64,000 bases of DNA from Termitomyces sp. T153 (taxonomy: Eukaryota; Basidiomycota; Agaricomycetes; Agaricales; Lyophyllaceae), in the NCBI GenBank assembly GCA_018296165.2, contig JACKQL020000035.1, positions 496,001 through 560,000 on the forward strand, written 5' to 3'. Both the position numbers and the translations under genes were made by a program. This document shows, piece by piece, positions 42,071 to 53,469 of this stretch. The first letter of the stretch is position 1, and every line of letters begins with the position of its first letter. The notes beneath the pieces are model-generated. The model saw nothing but the letters and a program-made list of their open reading frames with translations, was not told where the DNA came from and searched no databases.

Positions 42071-43519
42071 CTGATCTTCTTCTAATTGTGCTGAACCCAA
42101 TTCAACTTGTTTTGCTCAGTGGAAGCCCATGCATCCACAACATATTGTTGAAATAGCCTCCCACTCCAGAGTAATGGTGCATTGAATTCCAAAGTTCTTT
42201 GCTACAGCCTATATGCATAATATGCTGTTTGAGTGACCTTTGCAGATCTTTGTTGATTCTGTGGTCTAAAATAAGAGCAAATGTCAGTATGAAATCCAGG
42301 CTGTCCAGTGGGAAAGATGATGGTATAATGCAATGGAGTGTAATATGGGTGCAAGTGACTGATCTGCTTGATTGACCTCCATGCAAGTGCAAGACTATAT
42401 CACAATGATTTGATCACTCCTCTGAGCCATCTCCTGGAATTACAGCTGCAACTCCCTCCTGTTTATTGGGGTCATTATAGTGTTGAGGGTCTCCAAAATC
42501 AGCTGTAAGCTTGACAGAAAGCCTTTGTGGTTGGCCTTCTGGAACTTATCCCATAATTTGCCTGGCCTGCTTGTATAAGCCAATGAAGGGATTGATTCTA
42601 GCAAGCATATCCTGCAAAGAGGCCATTATCTGAGAAGCAAGCCTGGGATTGTCCTGTTGACAAAAAGCTAATTACTGATTATGGTCATCAAAGTAGAGCT
42701 GTGCATATACAGGAAGATTGCCTTAAATAGGAAGTGAGGCACCTGTCAAATAATGTAGTTCTCCATTGATCCTAAAGCTGTATGGTCCAGGAGCATTGGT
42801 AATAGCATGGTCAATTTTAACTCTCAGAGATGTGAATGCAAAAGTTGCATTATATTGACAGATAGATGTTTTAAAAGTGTCAGAGAGAGCATGGTGGCCA
42901 TGGAGTAGGTTCAGTAAAGAGAGTCTCAAAGCCTGGGCAAATTCACCTGGCCTTGTAAGCAGCACATGCTAAATTTTGGATTATTTCTGGTAGACTTGGT
43001 GAGCTTATCAGCATCAAAACGTAGAGCTTGGCAGTGTGGACATATGACAGTCATAGGACCAAGATAATGTGGTGTCATCAAATAAGGTTGTCTTACTCTT
43101 GGATTCAGCTGAACAAGACCAAGCTGTGGTGGAATAGGAAGTTCAAGGGGAGGCTCTGATACTTCTGCTTGTATATTTTCAGCAGGATTTTCTGGTTGTG
43201 GCAGAACATTGGGAAGGGCAGGATCCAAGTCTTCTGCAGGTCTCTGTTGAGCATGATCAACATATTCCAAGCCATGATCAGAAGACATGTCATCCTGACA
43301 ACCCAATGGATCATCAAGGGGAGAATTCAATTGTTCTGCTGGTTGATGTTCAGCAGGATCAACATATTCCAAGTTATCCTCAGAAGGTATATCATTCTGA
43401 GGACCTAAATCATTAAAATCCTCTTCCAGATTGGCTTCATGTTGCTGTTCCCAGCCTTGAAAAATCCTTTGAGCCATAGCTGCATTCAAAGGTCTATGTT
43501 CAGGATTCAGATCAATATG
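42071..43519 (-). pseudogene. Hel-1 Helitron-like N-terminal domain
   Basis: 43489-42926 is open and contains acidic repeats (DDPLGCQDDMSSDHGLEYVD and a similar earlier unit) and then MTVICPHCQALRFDADKL ... FSMCCLQGQVNLP, a Cys-rich motif conserved ahead of Rep in fungal Helitrons. 42965-42723 continues with KTSICQYNATFAFTSLRVKI and PYSFRINGELHYLTGASLP. The rest (42071-42720) is broken into short frames. This region precedes Rep in Helitron proteins; its role is not known in detail. Confidence 0.85.
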
Positions 43520-44463
43520 CTGTTAGACTTTGTTAGTCCAAGTGGCATTTTCAAGTTGTCTTTGACTGACCTCTTCTTCTTTCCTCACTCAACCTTTCCT
43601 GGCTCAGAATAGCCAAAGCCTGTTGCCTCTTCTGATCTTGTCTCAGCCTTTGTTGCTCTTGGAATACTGCTAGTGCCTATACTGCTAGTGCCTCTTGTTG
43701 TTGCCTCTCCTGCTTTGTAGCCATAGCAATATGCCTTAGTCTTTGCTGCTCTTGCAAGATTGCCAGTGCCTGCTCTTGTTGCCTGTCTCAGCCTTTGTTG
43801 CTCTTCCAACAGTGCTTGGGGAGCAAGTGGAGCTGGTACAATTATAAGCTCTGGTAAGGGAGCATTCCTGATCCTTCTATGTACAGGAGCAGGCACCAGT
43901 GGCACCATTCTAGGTGAAGGATTCTGTAAAGGAGCATCCCAACCTTCTGGCAAAACTGTTTCTGGAATGACCATAGCAGCTTGAGTAACAGCAGACTGAT
44001 TGAGTCTATTGCCTCTTCTCTGTACAGGAGCAGGTAGAGGTGGCACCACTCTAGGTATGTGATTCTCTAAAGGAGCATCCCACCCTTCAGGCAAAACAGT
44101 TTCTGGAATGACTATAAAAAATGGATCAGCAGCAGCAGCTGGCTGCTTAATAGGTCTTCCTAAAGAGCCAGAAGCAGTGGCTATAGGTCTCAAACCCCCA
44201 GATACTATAGATTGATTGATACTCCCAGTTCCCATACTCCCAGACCCCAATTGAAGTAGTGGGACAACCACAGTATTGATTTGTTCCAAAGATCTATTGT
44301 TTCTATTTGCATGACAATCATCAGGATCTGTCATTTGTAACTGTTCAAGTCTCCTTTGAATCCTAGCTTGTTGCCTTTGGCTTCCAGGAGGTAGTAGGTG
44401 CTTGCCTACAACATCAATTGTTAAGCAATTTAACAGTTGAAAACCATTAAAATTGACTTGCAT
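43520..44463 (-). pseudogene. Hel-1 5' Gln/Pro-rich region
   Basis: A 292-codon stretch starts MQVNFNGFQLLNCLTIDVVG (44463) and holds a duplicated module: VIPETVLPEGWDAPL followed by an R(V/M)VP-x-PAPV-type tail occurs twice, about 57 residues apart. The last third appears to shift frame; the neighbouring frame is a long Gln/Glu/Arg-rich coiled-coil-like run (EQQRLRQDQKRQQALAILSQ), typical just upstream of the Helitron N-domain. The function of this part is unknown. Confidence 0.7.
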
Positions 44464-46358
44464 GATGAGATAATTAATATATCAATAGCTCAATGTGATT
44501 AAGGATTTACTAAGGAGCTTGTTAGTCAACATCAATCAATCAATAGATGTGACCAAACATACTTTGTCATGTGGCCTCCTTTCTACAACCTCAGAAATGT
44601 CCATTATTTGGTCATGTTGTGTCAAAAAACATGCAAGGCATGAAAAACAGTGTCCACTAAATCATGTTTGGCCTTTTTCATCCCTGAAGACTATCTGGCA
44701 CCTTTCACACATAGTCAAATGATGGTATACATTTATTAAAGTTGTCTACTATATTTTTTTGGTAAAAAATGTATTTGAAGAGCAGCAAAACAGCCAAGTC
44801 TGATTCTATTACCATAAAAGGGTTTAAATTAGTCAACATTTGTCAGCACTGACAAATTTTAGGCAGCATAGTTCTTCCCAGGAGTCATCACATAGGCACA
44901 GCCACTTTCCCATGTCTGTCATTGCATAATATAGAGATGAGCTACAGTCTGTGCCTTTGGGATGGGCCTGTAGCTCTTGCTTCATCCCAGACCCAACCTC
45001 ACTACATTTGGTTAGGTCTTTGTATTTTGTCAACTCAATGCTGAGATCCAGACCCAACCTCACTATGTTTGGATAGGTCTTTGTATTTTGTCAGTTCAAT
45101 GCTGAGATCCAGACTCAACCTCACTACATTTGGTTAAGTCTTTGTATTTTGCCAACTCAATGGTGAGATCCAAACTCAACCTCAGTTTGTCTTCCATGTT
45201 GTTGATAAGAGTTCCCAAATAAAGTAATCAAGATTGTCATATTAAGGGAGCTTTCCTACTCATCTCTTTCACTAGACTTTTGTCTTTCTTTTTTAAATCA
45301 ATGTGTTGATATTCCTGTCATTGTCAATGTCACTCTTTACTATGATTTCAATTATATTTCACTCAGTCAAATGAACCTTCCTTCATAAGTATTCCATTAT
45401 TTTTAACATAATGCTGAAATCCAGCCCAAACTTCACTTCACTTGGTTAGGTTTTCAATATTCCAACTCTTTCAAGGGATTATCAATCAATAGATCATAGA
45501 TCATCTTTAATATACTTGAAAATTTAGAATCATTAATGAATCAAAGTCTCCTCCACCTTCTGTTCCTTTATTACTCATACACTTTGAAGATCATGTTGGA
45601 CAATTTTTGGACACTAAACTACACTAAAGAGAAAGAAATTAGAGAAAGTAGCCTGAGCAATGAGATATCTACAATCTCATCTATGGTATCACTAAGTGGT
45701 ACTAACACTTAGCAATCAGACCTTTGACTTGATACTTTATTAAAGTGGTGACAATGCTTTAATAATCTATTTCCAATACTCTATCTAATCAAGATTTATT
45801 ACATATCACTCATCTGTTTTCTTCAACTCAATATATCTGACATACAATCATCTAATCACAAACCATACACCTTCAAATCAGAAACCCTGTGGATCCTCAA
45901 AAACAGGACCTAGCCTACAGCTATCAGCAAGCCAATCTATCAAAACATACATATATTTCATAGTAGTGAGGGAAAAACCTCCTGTTCTAGTCCCTTAACA
46001 AAGGACCATCAACTTTACATATTCTATATTAATACTGCCTTCTAAAGCTTTTTCCATCTCAAAGTAATCTTCAATGCTCTCTTCACCAATAGTAGCATAA
46101 TAAATTAAATCCACCATCCTTTTTCAGAGGCTATCATAATGTAGTCAAATATCTATTGAGAGCAGGAAAAGTTGGAGATGATCAGGAGTAAGTTGACCCT
46201 AAGATATAGAAACTGATTACTGTAAAACTATAAGAATTCACACTTTCAAGTCTGAACCATACACCTTGAAATCAGAAAGCCAGCATACAGCTATCAGCAC
46301 AGTCCAAGTATAGCCTCACTTTGTTTGGTTAAGGATTTGAATTCACAATTCAATGTTG
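44464..46358 (+). other. AT-rich spacer without genes
   Basis: No open frame of note is seen on either strand. The left part shares a 110-bp block (near 44876-44985, with CACATAGGCACAGCCACTTTCCCA) with 58510-58625, followed in both places by a tandem array. Single decayed array units recur near 45415 and 46290. The right end is the GTACC target site of A3; the sequence continues at 57989. Confidence 0.6.
44986..45215 (+). repeat. Minisatellite, four units of about 61 bp
   Basis: Units begin CCAGACCCAACCTCAC at about 44986, 45048, 45109 and 45170 and continue GGTTAGGTCTTTGTATTTTG. They are homologous to the 59-bp array at 58626-59273 but 2 bp longer and more decayed. No coding potential is seen. 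Confidence 0.85.
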
Positions 46359-46363
46359 GTACC

Positions 46364-46385
46364 TGTCACAACCCACTTCCTGGAG
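46364..46385 (+). repeat. A3 5' LTR remnant
   Basis: The first 22 bases match the start of the 3' LTR (TGTTACAACCTGCTTCCTGG) with only transitions, and then similarity ends. GTACC stands before it. This is the left edge of the element. Confidence 0.75.
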
Positions 46386-47920
46386 TTCCTTAGGGCAACT
46401 CTCATCACATTTAGGCACAGTAGTATCATTGCATGGCAGCATTCTAGCATGCCAAGTGGCAGGGTCATTGTTAATATTAGCAAATGTTGGTATTGGCAGT
46501 GGAAGAGGGTTAATTGGTGAAGAGGGGATAGATTGGGCTTCTGGGAAGAAGATAGAGTCAGTAGGAGTCAAAGGTGAAAGGGGTGTGTCAAGGAAGCTTT
46601 TGATAAAGGCACCTGGAAAATTGGCAAGGATTTCGCTAACATCACAACAATTTCTAGCAGTTTTGAGTTTGTTGGCAAGAGGTCAAGGATGGATTGCTGG
46701 CAAAAAATGCTGAGGGGTTGGAAAGGAAGATTGGGGTAATTTGTTAAGGCTTTCCAAGCAACATTTTGCTTGAGCTCTAGTTTCTGGCAGAATGGTTAAC
46801 TTCAAATACCCTTGCAGTGGGCTCCAAAATGATGTGCTCCTATGCTGCCTAGTGCTGTGCAGAAAACTTGAAAAGAGAACCCAACACTAGTCACTAGATA
46901 GGGTAGCTGGCAGTAGGAAGTTAATGGTTGAGGGCAAGTCAGTAACTATCCCAGAGAATGAGAGCGAGTGCTGTGTTGAAAGGTGAAGTTAAAATGGTTG
47001 CTATTGCTAGCTTAAGTCGCTAGTGACAGGAAGGAAAATGAATAGAGACAGAAAGCACCAATAAACTAGTCACTAGCCACAATTGCTAATGTTGCTCAGT
47101 CAAGCTAACACAAAGGGCACCCACAATTGGTACCATACTAGGTTGGGGTCAAAGTTGGTAGGATTTGTTGTTAAGTCATTGTCAATAGTGAGGGAGGGAA
47201 TAAAGATAGAAGCAGAGTGAAATCTCAAGCTAATAGGCTTAGAGATGGACAGGTTCAATCCAAGGGGAGTCCGTCCAATGGAATTCTCTGTTTGAGTGGC
47301 TATTTACAGGCAGTATTTATACTGTTCAAAAGTATAGTATGGGAAAGTAAGCAAATAATTCTCACTAGCAACAGCATCTGCCAAGATGTTTATGGTTCAT
47401 ACAAGGCATCAATCTGTAACTAAGTGAAAATTATAATCAAAGTCTCTGAAGTGTAGATGCCATTCAAGTATGTTGGTAAGCTTGACAAGAGAAATGATAA
47501 GTAAAAAAAAAGTACGCATCTGGTAATATGTTCATATATGGGGAAAGAAAGCCATTTTGTCACCAGGAGGTCGCTAGAATCACTAATAATTGTCACTAGG
47601 AAAGGTCTCAGCCTTACTGTTCTAGACCCAAAGTCCAGACTCCACATGATATTCCTTGTGATCAATAAGTCTTGTAGTTGCTAAGGTCCTGTGTGAGGGC
47701 TATGTTGGTCCAGACCTTGGGCTAGGCCCCACATGCCAAGTGTCATGACTTGTGCCAAATTAAAATAGTCCGCTGCTGCTAAGTCCAAAATGCTGAAAAT
47801 GATGCTCAGCAACAACTGAGTCTTATCATTATCCTTAGGCAAACTCCATCCCCAGCACCTTCTATACATGGGATCAACCTGCCATCCCCAAGCCCTGCAC
47901 ACAATGGCCACCCTCACACA
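46386..47920 (-). other. Unidentified insert replacing most of the A3 5' LTR
   Basis: No similarity to the 3' LTR is visible. A minus-strand frame near 46350-46571 reads TPTDSIFFPEAQSIPSSPIN and WHARMLPCNDTTVPKCDESC, and a possible primer-binding site (TTTGGAGCCCACTGC, minus strand, about 46820-46835) lies next to ATGTGCTCC. This could be the 5' end (LTR, primer site, gag start) of another minus-strand retroelement. No second LTR or target duplication was found. The last 150 bp may already be the A3 leader. Confidence 0.4.
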
Positions 47921-49380
47921 TTGACAATGATAACTGAACCTACTCCTACATCAACAAGCCAGGCAACCCTGCCAATGAGGCCGCCCTGCACAGTGGCCCT
48001 CCCCAAGACAGACCCTCTCACTTCAATTTCCATGCCCTTCATGTCAACACTCCCTCACCCTGCCAGAACGTCCCAATTCCCCCAAGGCAACCCACAAGCC
48101 CTGAGGCACCCTGACCCCCTTTCCCCATCAATCCCCCTTGTCCCCCACCTGCTCCAATGCCTAAGCCTCCCACTGACACTAACTACTTTAAACCCCCCAT
48201 TCCTGGAGGACCCTCTCTCCCTTGGTGAGCCCTGGGGCCCCCCCAGGCAATGCAAGCCAACCCTTGGCAGCAGGCCTCCTAATGGCAGACCACCTGGAGG
48301 ATGGAGCCTAGCCATGGACAACTTCCCCCCTCAGTGCAGAAACAGAAACAATTATCACTACTACTACAATGCTAGACCCCTGCCCCAAACTCAAAACATC
48401 CAAGACAATACTTGCAATGCACTGGCTCAGGAAGGAAAACTTCACATTCAGAAGCCCAAACCTTTCACTAGCTGCAATCCTCAGAAGTGGTGCATCTTTC
48501 TAACACAGTGTCTAACTATGTTCCAAGCTAAGCCCATTACCTTTCAGCTTGAGAGCTCATAAGTAGCCTTTGCTGCATCATATTTGCAGGGTATCACCTT
48601 TGACCATTACACAGTGCTACTCCAGTTTGACCCCAATAACTCTGTACTCTCCAATTGGCCTGCTTTCACCCAGAAATTCTCCAGTAAGTTTGGTGTCTTT
48701 GATACTGTAGCGGAAGTGGAGGAGAACCTCTTCAACCTCCAGATGCATGACAACAAATGCTTCACAACCTTCATCATATGATTTGAACAGGAAGCCTACA
48801 AAACCAGATGGAATTACAACACTCTCCAATTTGCCCTCCATCTCATGCCCAAGCAAACCACATATGACAGATACAAGGCACTTGTTACCCAGGTCAACCA
48901 GCATTACTGGAAAGACCAGAGCAAGAACATGGCACCATGGACTGCATGGAACACACCCAGCAATACCAACTGGCAGGCCAGAGCAACCAACAGCAACTGA
49001 CCCCTGATCCCCACCAATTCTGCCAACCTCACACTCCATTTCTCTCTGGGCCAAGGGCCTTCCAGTGCCAATCAACCCCTGGGACAGTGCCTCTCTGCCC
49101 AACTCAATGCCGCCAACCTCCACAAGGCCCTAGAACTCCTGAATGCCAACTCCAACAACCTTGACAACACTCCAGACTCTGCCAATGACCAAGAAGCCTT
49201 ATGTGCAAACAAGATTTGGAATAAGCCCTGGATCAACATACTAGAGGAGACTCAGGAGAAACAATGGAAGGAGGGTGCATGCATCCTATGTGGTGAGCAG
49301 GGACATTTTATCAGTAGTTGCCCTAAATGCCAGGTGATGGGATGTGCCATATAAACCATTGACAAAAAAGACTGCAACTA
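47921..49380 (+). pseudogene. A3 gag
   Basis: ATG 47921 (MTMITEPTPTSTSQATLPMR) opens a 213-codon Pro-rich stretch ending at KPITFQLESS. After one stop the capsid continues (VAFAASYLQGITFDHYTVLL, FTQKFSSKFGVFDTVAEVEE). It ends with a zinc knuckle CILCGEQGHFISSC (about 49281-49323). This is the classical retrotransposon-gag architecture. Stops at 48560 and 48780 break it. Confidence 0.88.
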
Positions 49381-49542
49381 CCAGTTTACAGAAAACAAGT
49401 TAGCAGTTTAGGTCTTGAAGATGCACTAGACCACAGACCAGACCCTAATGTCTTCTCCACCCCAGCCACACTTCTCCACACAATGGTACTTGCTCCAAAC
49501 AACCTTCCAGCACACCTCCCCTCCCACTCCTCCACCATCCTC

Positions 49543-50751
49543 TGTCACGACCCATCCCCTGGACCCCTGCACATCGTCCAGCAACCTCCTGTTCCTCAAA
49601 ACCCCCAATGCTCCGCTGAACTTCCGCCCATGCCCCGCGCCTATTTTGATTAGCCCCAACGCACTCTTGGCTAACTCCAACACCTCCCCAGCTAACTCTG
49701 ACGGCCCCCTGGCCAACTTTGATGCCTTCTCCGCAGCCACTGACACTTACTCTGGATCTCCCAAACCCCGAGAACCACCCCCGCTGTTTCCAATCTTTGC
49801 CACCCATCATCAACTCAACACCCTGGCTCCTTCGACCCATTCCGGAGTATCACAACAACCTTGGGGCGACCCGCATTCCCAAATGATCCCATCAACATAT
49901 CAATGCGGCCCGACCCTTGATCGCAACCAACACCTGCCAACTCCGTCGAGCTTCGCCAAGCCCCGCTGCCACAGCCAACGTACTCCAAAGTTCTCAGTAG
50001 TCAGTATATAAGACGTCGAGTAGCTCTCCATACTCTAGTCTTGATATTACCTACCTATTGTTAACATTACCTATGGTCTGATTGTTTTCTTTCTCATGTT
50101 CCGTGTTCCGTGTCTTGTTTTCCTTACTCTCAGTCTCCTGGTCTTATCTCAGTCTTCCAGTCTTATCTCAGTCTCCCGGTCTTATCTCAATCTCCCAGTC
50201 TTGTCTTGTCTCCATTTCATTATCATTCTTGTTATTGTTTCGTATCTCCGCTTGAATCTATTCTTGTTCCATCTTGACTCCATTTCATTTTGTCTGATGC
50301 TGTCTCGGTGACTCCATCCAGCTGTTGTGCCCAAGTCTTTCTCAACCTTAACAACCTTACAAACTCCGCAATTACGATTATGAACTCCGACACTCTTTCA
50401 TCAGATCCAAACCTCGCTCTTCGCTCAGTTCCAGACTCCATCAACCCCAATTGATCTTCCATCAAACCCTGGCTCTGCTCCCATTGATTGTGTAGCCTCC
50501 TACCCCTTCGCGTCTGCAAATCTCCCATATGGTCTTCTGCCTGAATTCTGCCAAGCCCATCCTGTTTCCTCGCAATCTGACTTCTCCAGACCTCCCCAGA
50601 CCTGTTCGGATCACATCCCACCGACTATCCACACAAGCAATCAGTGTCCAGAACGCTTTTGAGTGTCCGGTTGCCAGTGCAAGGAGATTACGCCCGCCTA
50701 GTAAGGACTTGCCCAGTGCAGCTGAGCCCCTGTGGTCAGCGGAACCTGACA
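49543..50751 (+). repeat. Solo LTR of family A in A3 protease (1209 bp)
   Basis: It begins TGTCACGACCC and ends GGAACCTGACA. The target duplication is TCCTC (49538-49542 and 50752-50756). It is CpG-rich unlike its host element, so it is younger. It is longer than the A1 LTR partly because of four tandem 19-bp units of the form TCTCC-GGTCTTATCTCA (50130-50215). TATATAAG at 50005-50012 marks the promoter. It probably arose by LTR-LTR recombination. Confidence 0.95.
50005..50012 (+). promoter_or_regulatory. TATA box of family A LTR
   Basis: TATATAAG in the context AGTAGTCAGTATATAAG is conserved in every family A LTR here (also 57379-57386 and 60517-60524; inverted at 159, 19990, 26293 and 37651). 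It is the likely RNA polymerase II core promoter element of the LTR. Confidence 0.75.
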
Positions 50752-51869
50752 TCCTCCTCCTCCACGCCACCCTCCCCTTCTCCAACAACCCTGTCCCCAT
50801 ACTGGTCAATAGTGGCACCACAGATAATTTCATTGATGAATCCCTGGTAGTGCTTGCTCCTCAACACTTCTGATGCCTCCCCACTCCAATCCTCCTCAAA
50901 CTCTTTGATGGCAACCCCACCTCCACTGGAAGTATCACACACTGCATGGAAATGACCATGACCTTTGCCAATGGATGATGGCAAGAACTCCAATTACTTG
51001 TCACAAAACTACACTCCTCTGCCCCTATCATCTTAGGCTTCTCATGGCTCCACTCCACCAATCCCCACATTGACTGGCCCAGCCTCACCCTCCACCTTGA
51101 CTGGGACAACCCAACTGACTCTGGACTAGTCCCCTTTGATGTCTCACCACCCTCCAAGAGCTCTGAGAGTATGACCAACCAACTCTGGACCCCCTCACAG
51201 CTCTACTCAAAGTCCACACAGTCATTTATCATTAATGTCCAACTTGACAGCTTGCCTGAGGTCCTCCCTGCCCTTGTCAACAGCAGCGCCTCCAGCACCT
51301 TCATCAGCAGTCAACTTGACCTCCAATGCAATGACCTCGACAAACCTCTTGAGCTCCAACTCTTCAATGGAAGCCCTGCCACAATAGGAATCACTCAATA
51401 CCACAACAATGCCCTTGCTCTCAATAATGACCTATGGTTCCAGGCCCAGCTTCTTGTCACCTAACTCCCTTCTTTGATCCCAATTGTACTTGAACTCCTG
51501 TACTTGCAGAACATCAACCCTGACATCAACTGGAAAAACTTCACCATGCAATTCTCCAGCCCCAAAGCAAGTCTAGCAGCTGCCATTCCCCTCTACCTCC
51601 AGTCTATCTTGGACTCCAATGTCCCCAACCCTGGCGCCAGCACCTCTGGAGCAACCCAAAGCCCTTCAACCTTTGACAGTGACTCAGAAAGTGAAGAAAA
51701 TGCACCTCTGCCTTGGTCACCCTCAATCAAATCATGACAGCTGCCTCCCAACATACCCTGGAATCAATACAAAGGCCTGCAGTACCCCAACCAATAATGC
51801 TCCACCTCTCCAAACAACCCCACCACCACTCCAGACTCAGCCACTACCACCCCATCACCCATTCCTATG

Positions 51870-52870
51870 GACTCCAGAAACCTTGACATCAAAATCATTG
51901 GCACCATCCCCTTTGCATGCATCTTGCAAGATGGCACTCCCGCCTTCCAACTACAGATCATGCTAGCCCTGCTGGAGGAGCACCTCTGCACCAAAACTAC
52001 CCTGCCAGAGTGCAAAACCGAGGATCAAATACTATACAAAGTAGTCCTCCTGGAGTATCATAAAAATTTGCTGATGTGTTCTCTGAAGGAAGTGTGAAAG
52101 AACTTCCTCCACATTGCTCCTACAATCACAAGATTGACCTCAAAGAAGGTGCCTAGCCCCCCTTTGGCAAAATCTACAACATGTCCAAGATTGAACTCCA
52201 AGCCCTAAAGGACTACCTCAACAACATGCTTGGCAAAGGCTTCATATGCCCATTGATTTCTGCCACTAGTGCTCCAGTCTTATTCACCAAGAAAAAGGAT
52301 GGATCACTCAGACTTTGTGTTGATTATCAGGGACTCAACAAAGTCACCAAAAAGAACTGGTATCCTCTCCTCCTGATCAGAGACCTTGTTGACTGCCTCT
52401 GCAGTGCCAAGATCTATACAAAGATAGACCTCTGCTGTGGCTACAACAATGTGTGGATTGCTCCAGGACATAAATGGAAGACCACCTTTCACACCTGCTA
52501 TGGCCTCTTTGAGTATCTAATAATGCCCTTCAGAATGACTAACTCCCCTGCCACTTTCCAGTACTTCATGAATGACATCTTCTATGATATAAACAACATC
52601 TTTGTTATTGTGTATCTGGGTGACATACTGATCCACTCAAATTCACCGAAGGAGCACCCAGAGCATGTCTGCTACATCCTAGAATGACTCTGGGAGTACC
52701 ACCTCCATGCCAAACCTGAAAAATGCTCCTTCCACATAATGGAGGTTGAATACCTCGGAGTTATTGTCACTCACAACAGCATGTGCATGGACCCTGCCAA
52801 GGTCAAAGCCATACTCAACTGGCCCCCACCACAGAACATCAAGGAGGTACAGTTGTTTTTGGGTTTTGCT
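51870..52870 (+). pseudogene. A3 reverse transcriptase
   Basis: The blocks are [38 protein letters not shown] (first Asp), [18 protein letters not shown], and the active site IVYLGDILIHS. YLGD stands for YLDD, so the first of the paired aspartates is Gly. KPEKCSFHIMEVEYLGVIV and QLFLGFANFYCQFI complete the thumb and connection. One stop occurs at 52685. It is inactive. Confidence 0.92.
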
Positions 52871-52878
52871 AACTTTTA

Positions 52879-53469
52879 TTGCCAATTTATAACTACTCTG
52901 GAATCACCAAACCCCTTAACCGACTCACATGGAAGGATACCTCTTGGGACTGGGATGGCAAGTGCCAAAGTGTATTCCTCCTCCTCAAAAAGACCTTCAC
53001 CTCCACTCTGGTTCTCTGCCATTTCAACCTCTTCCTACCGATCATGCTTAAATGCAATGCCTCCAACTACATCATGGCCAGAATACTCTTCCAATCAGAC
53101 TCCAGAAGCAAGGACCTCTGCCCCATCACCTTCTACATCTGTTCAATGATACCCATGGAGCTCAACTATGACATCTATGACAAAGAACTCCTCACAATTG
53201 TTGAAGCCTTCCATCAGTGGCAGGCCTACCTTGAGGGATCCCCATACTGCATTCAAGTTTACTCTGACCATAACAATCTGCAATACTTCACAACCATGAG
53301 GCAACTCAGCCACTGCCAAGCCCAATGGTCTGAAACCCTCTTGGAGTATGACTTTACCATCCACTACTGCCCTGAACAACTCAGCACAAAGCCTGACACA
53401 CTTACTTGGAGGTCTAACATGTATCCAAAGAAATCATTTGAAGCAGAGCAGAACATGTTCAACCATTGA
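52879..53469 (+). pseudogene. A3 RNase H
   Basis: A 196-codon open stretch contains LTWKDTSWDWDGKCQSVF (connection), LKCNASNYIMARILFQ (expected CDAS, so Asp to Asn), ELNYDIYDKELLTIVEAF (Glu kept) and IQVYSDHNNLQYFTTM (Asp kept), then a degenerate DxLTWR-like tail. It is separated by a frame change from RT. Confidence 0.9.

Larger units (their letters stand above)
40931..44463 (-). mobile_element. Helitron fragment (Hel-1), Rep half only
   Basis: The minus strand carries a Q-rich N-terminal region (44463-43520), a conserved Helitron N-domain (42720-43489) and the Rep nuclease (41037-42070). It stops at the copia-2 junction inside the region after Rep. The Pif1-like helicase half is absent, whereas Hel-2 on the right has it. 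Nucleotide identity with Hel-2 over 62680-63820 is high, so they are the same family. Helitrons are rolling-circle DNA transposons. Terminal TC and CTRR ends cannot be fixed here. Confidence 0.88.
49381..51740 (+). pseudogene. A3 aspartic protease region, split by a solo LTR
   Basis: The N-terminal part before 49542 reads THTMVLAPNNLPAHLP in pieces and is interrupted by the LTR at 49543-50751. After it comes VPILVNSGTTDNFIDESLVV (NSG for DSG). Removing the LTR and one target copy rejoins the frame exactly and matches A2. The C-terminal part extends to 51740 in several frames (IILGFSWLHSTNPHIDW, then a second module VLPALVNSSASSTFISSQL, which resembles a degenerate repeat of the NSG block). 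An acidic Ser-rich tail ends it. Confidence 0.85.

Noticed and set aside
43760..43984. Plus-strand open frame opposite the Hel-1 N-terminal region
   Set aside because: It is a mirror of the Pro/Gln-rich minus-strand gene and has no similarity of its own.
46364..47920. The whole stretch as a full-length 5' LTR of A3
   Set aside because: Only the first 22 bp match the 3' LTR, and no LTR end (CCTGACA) is found before gag.
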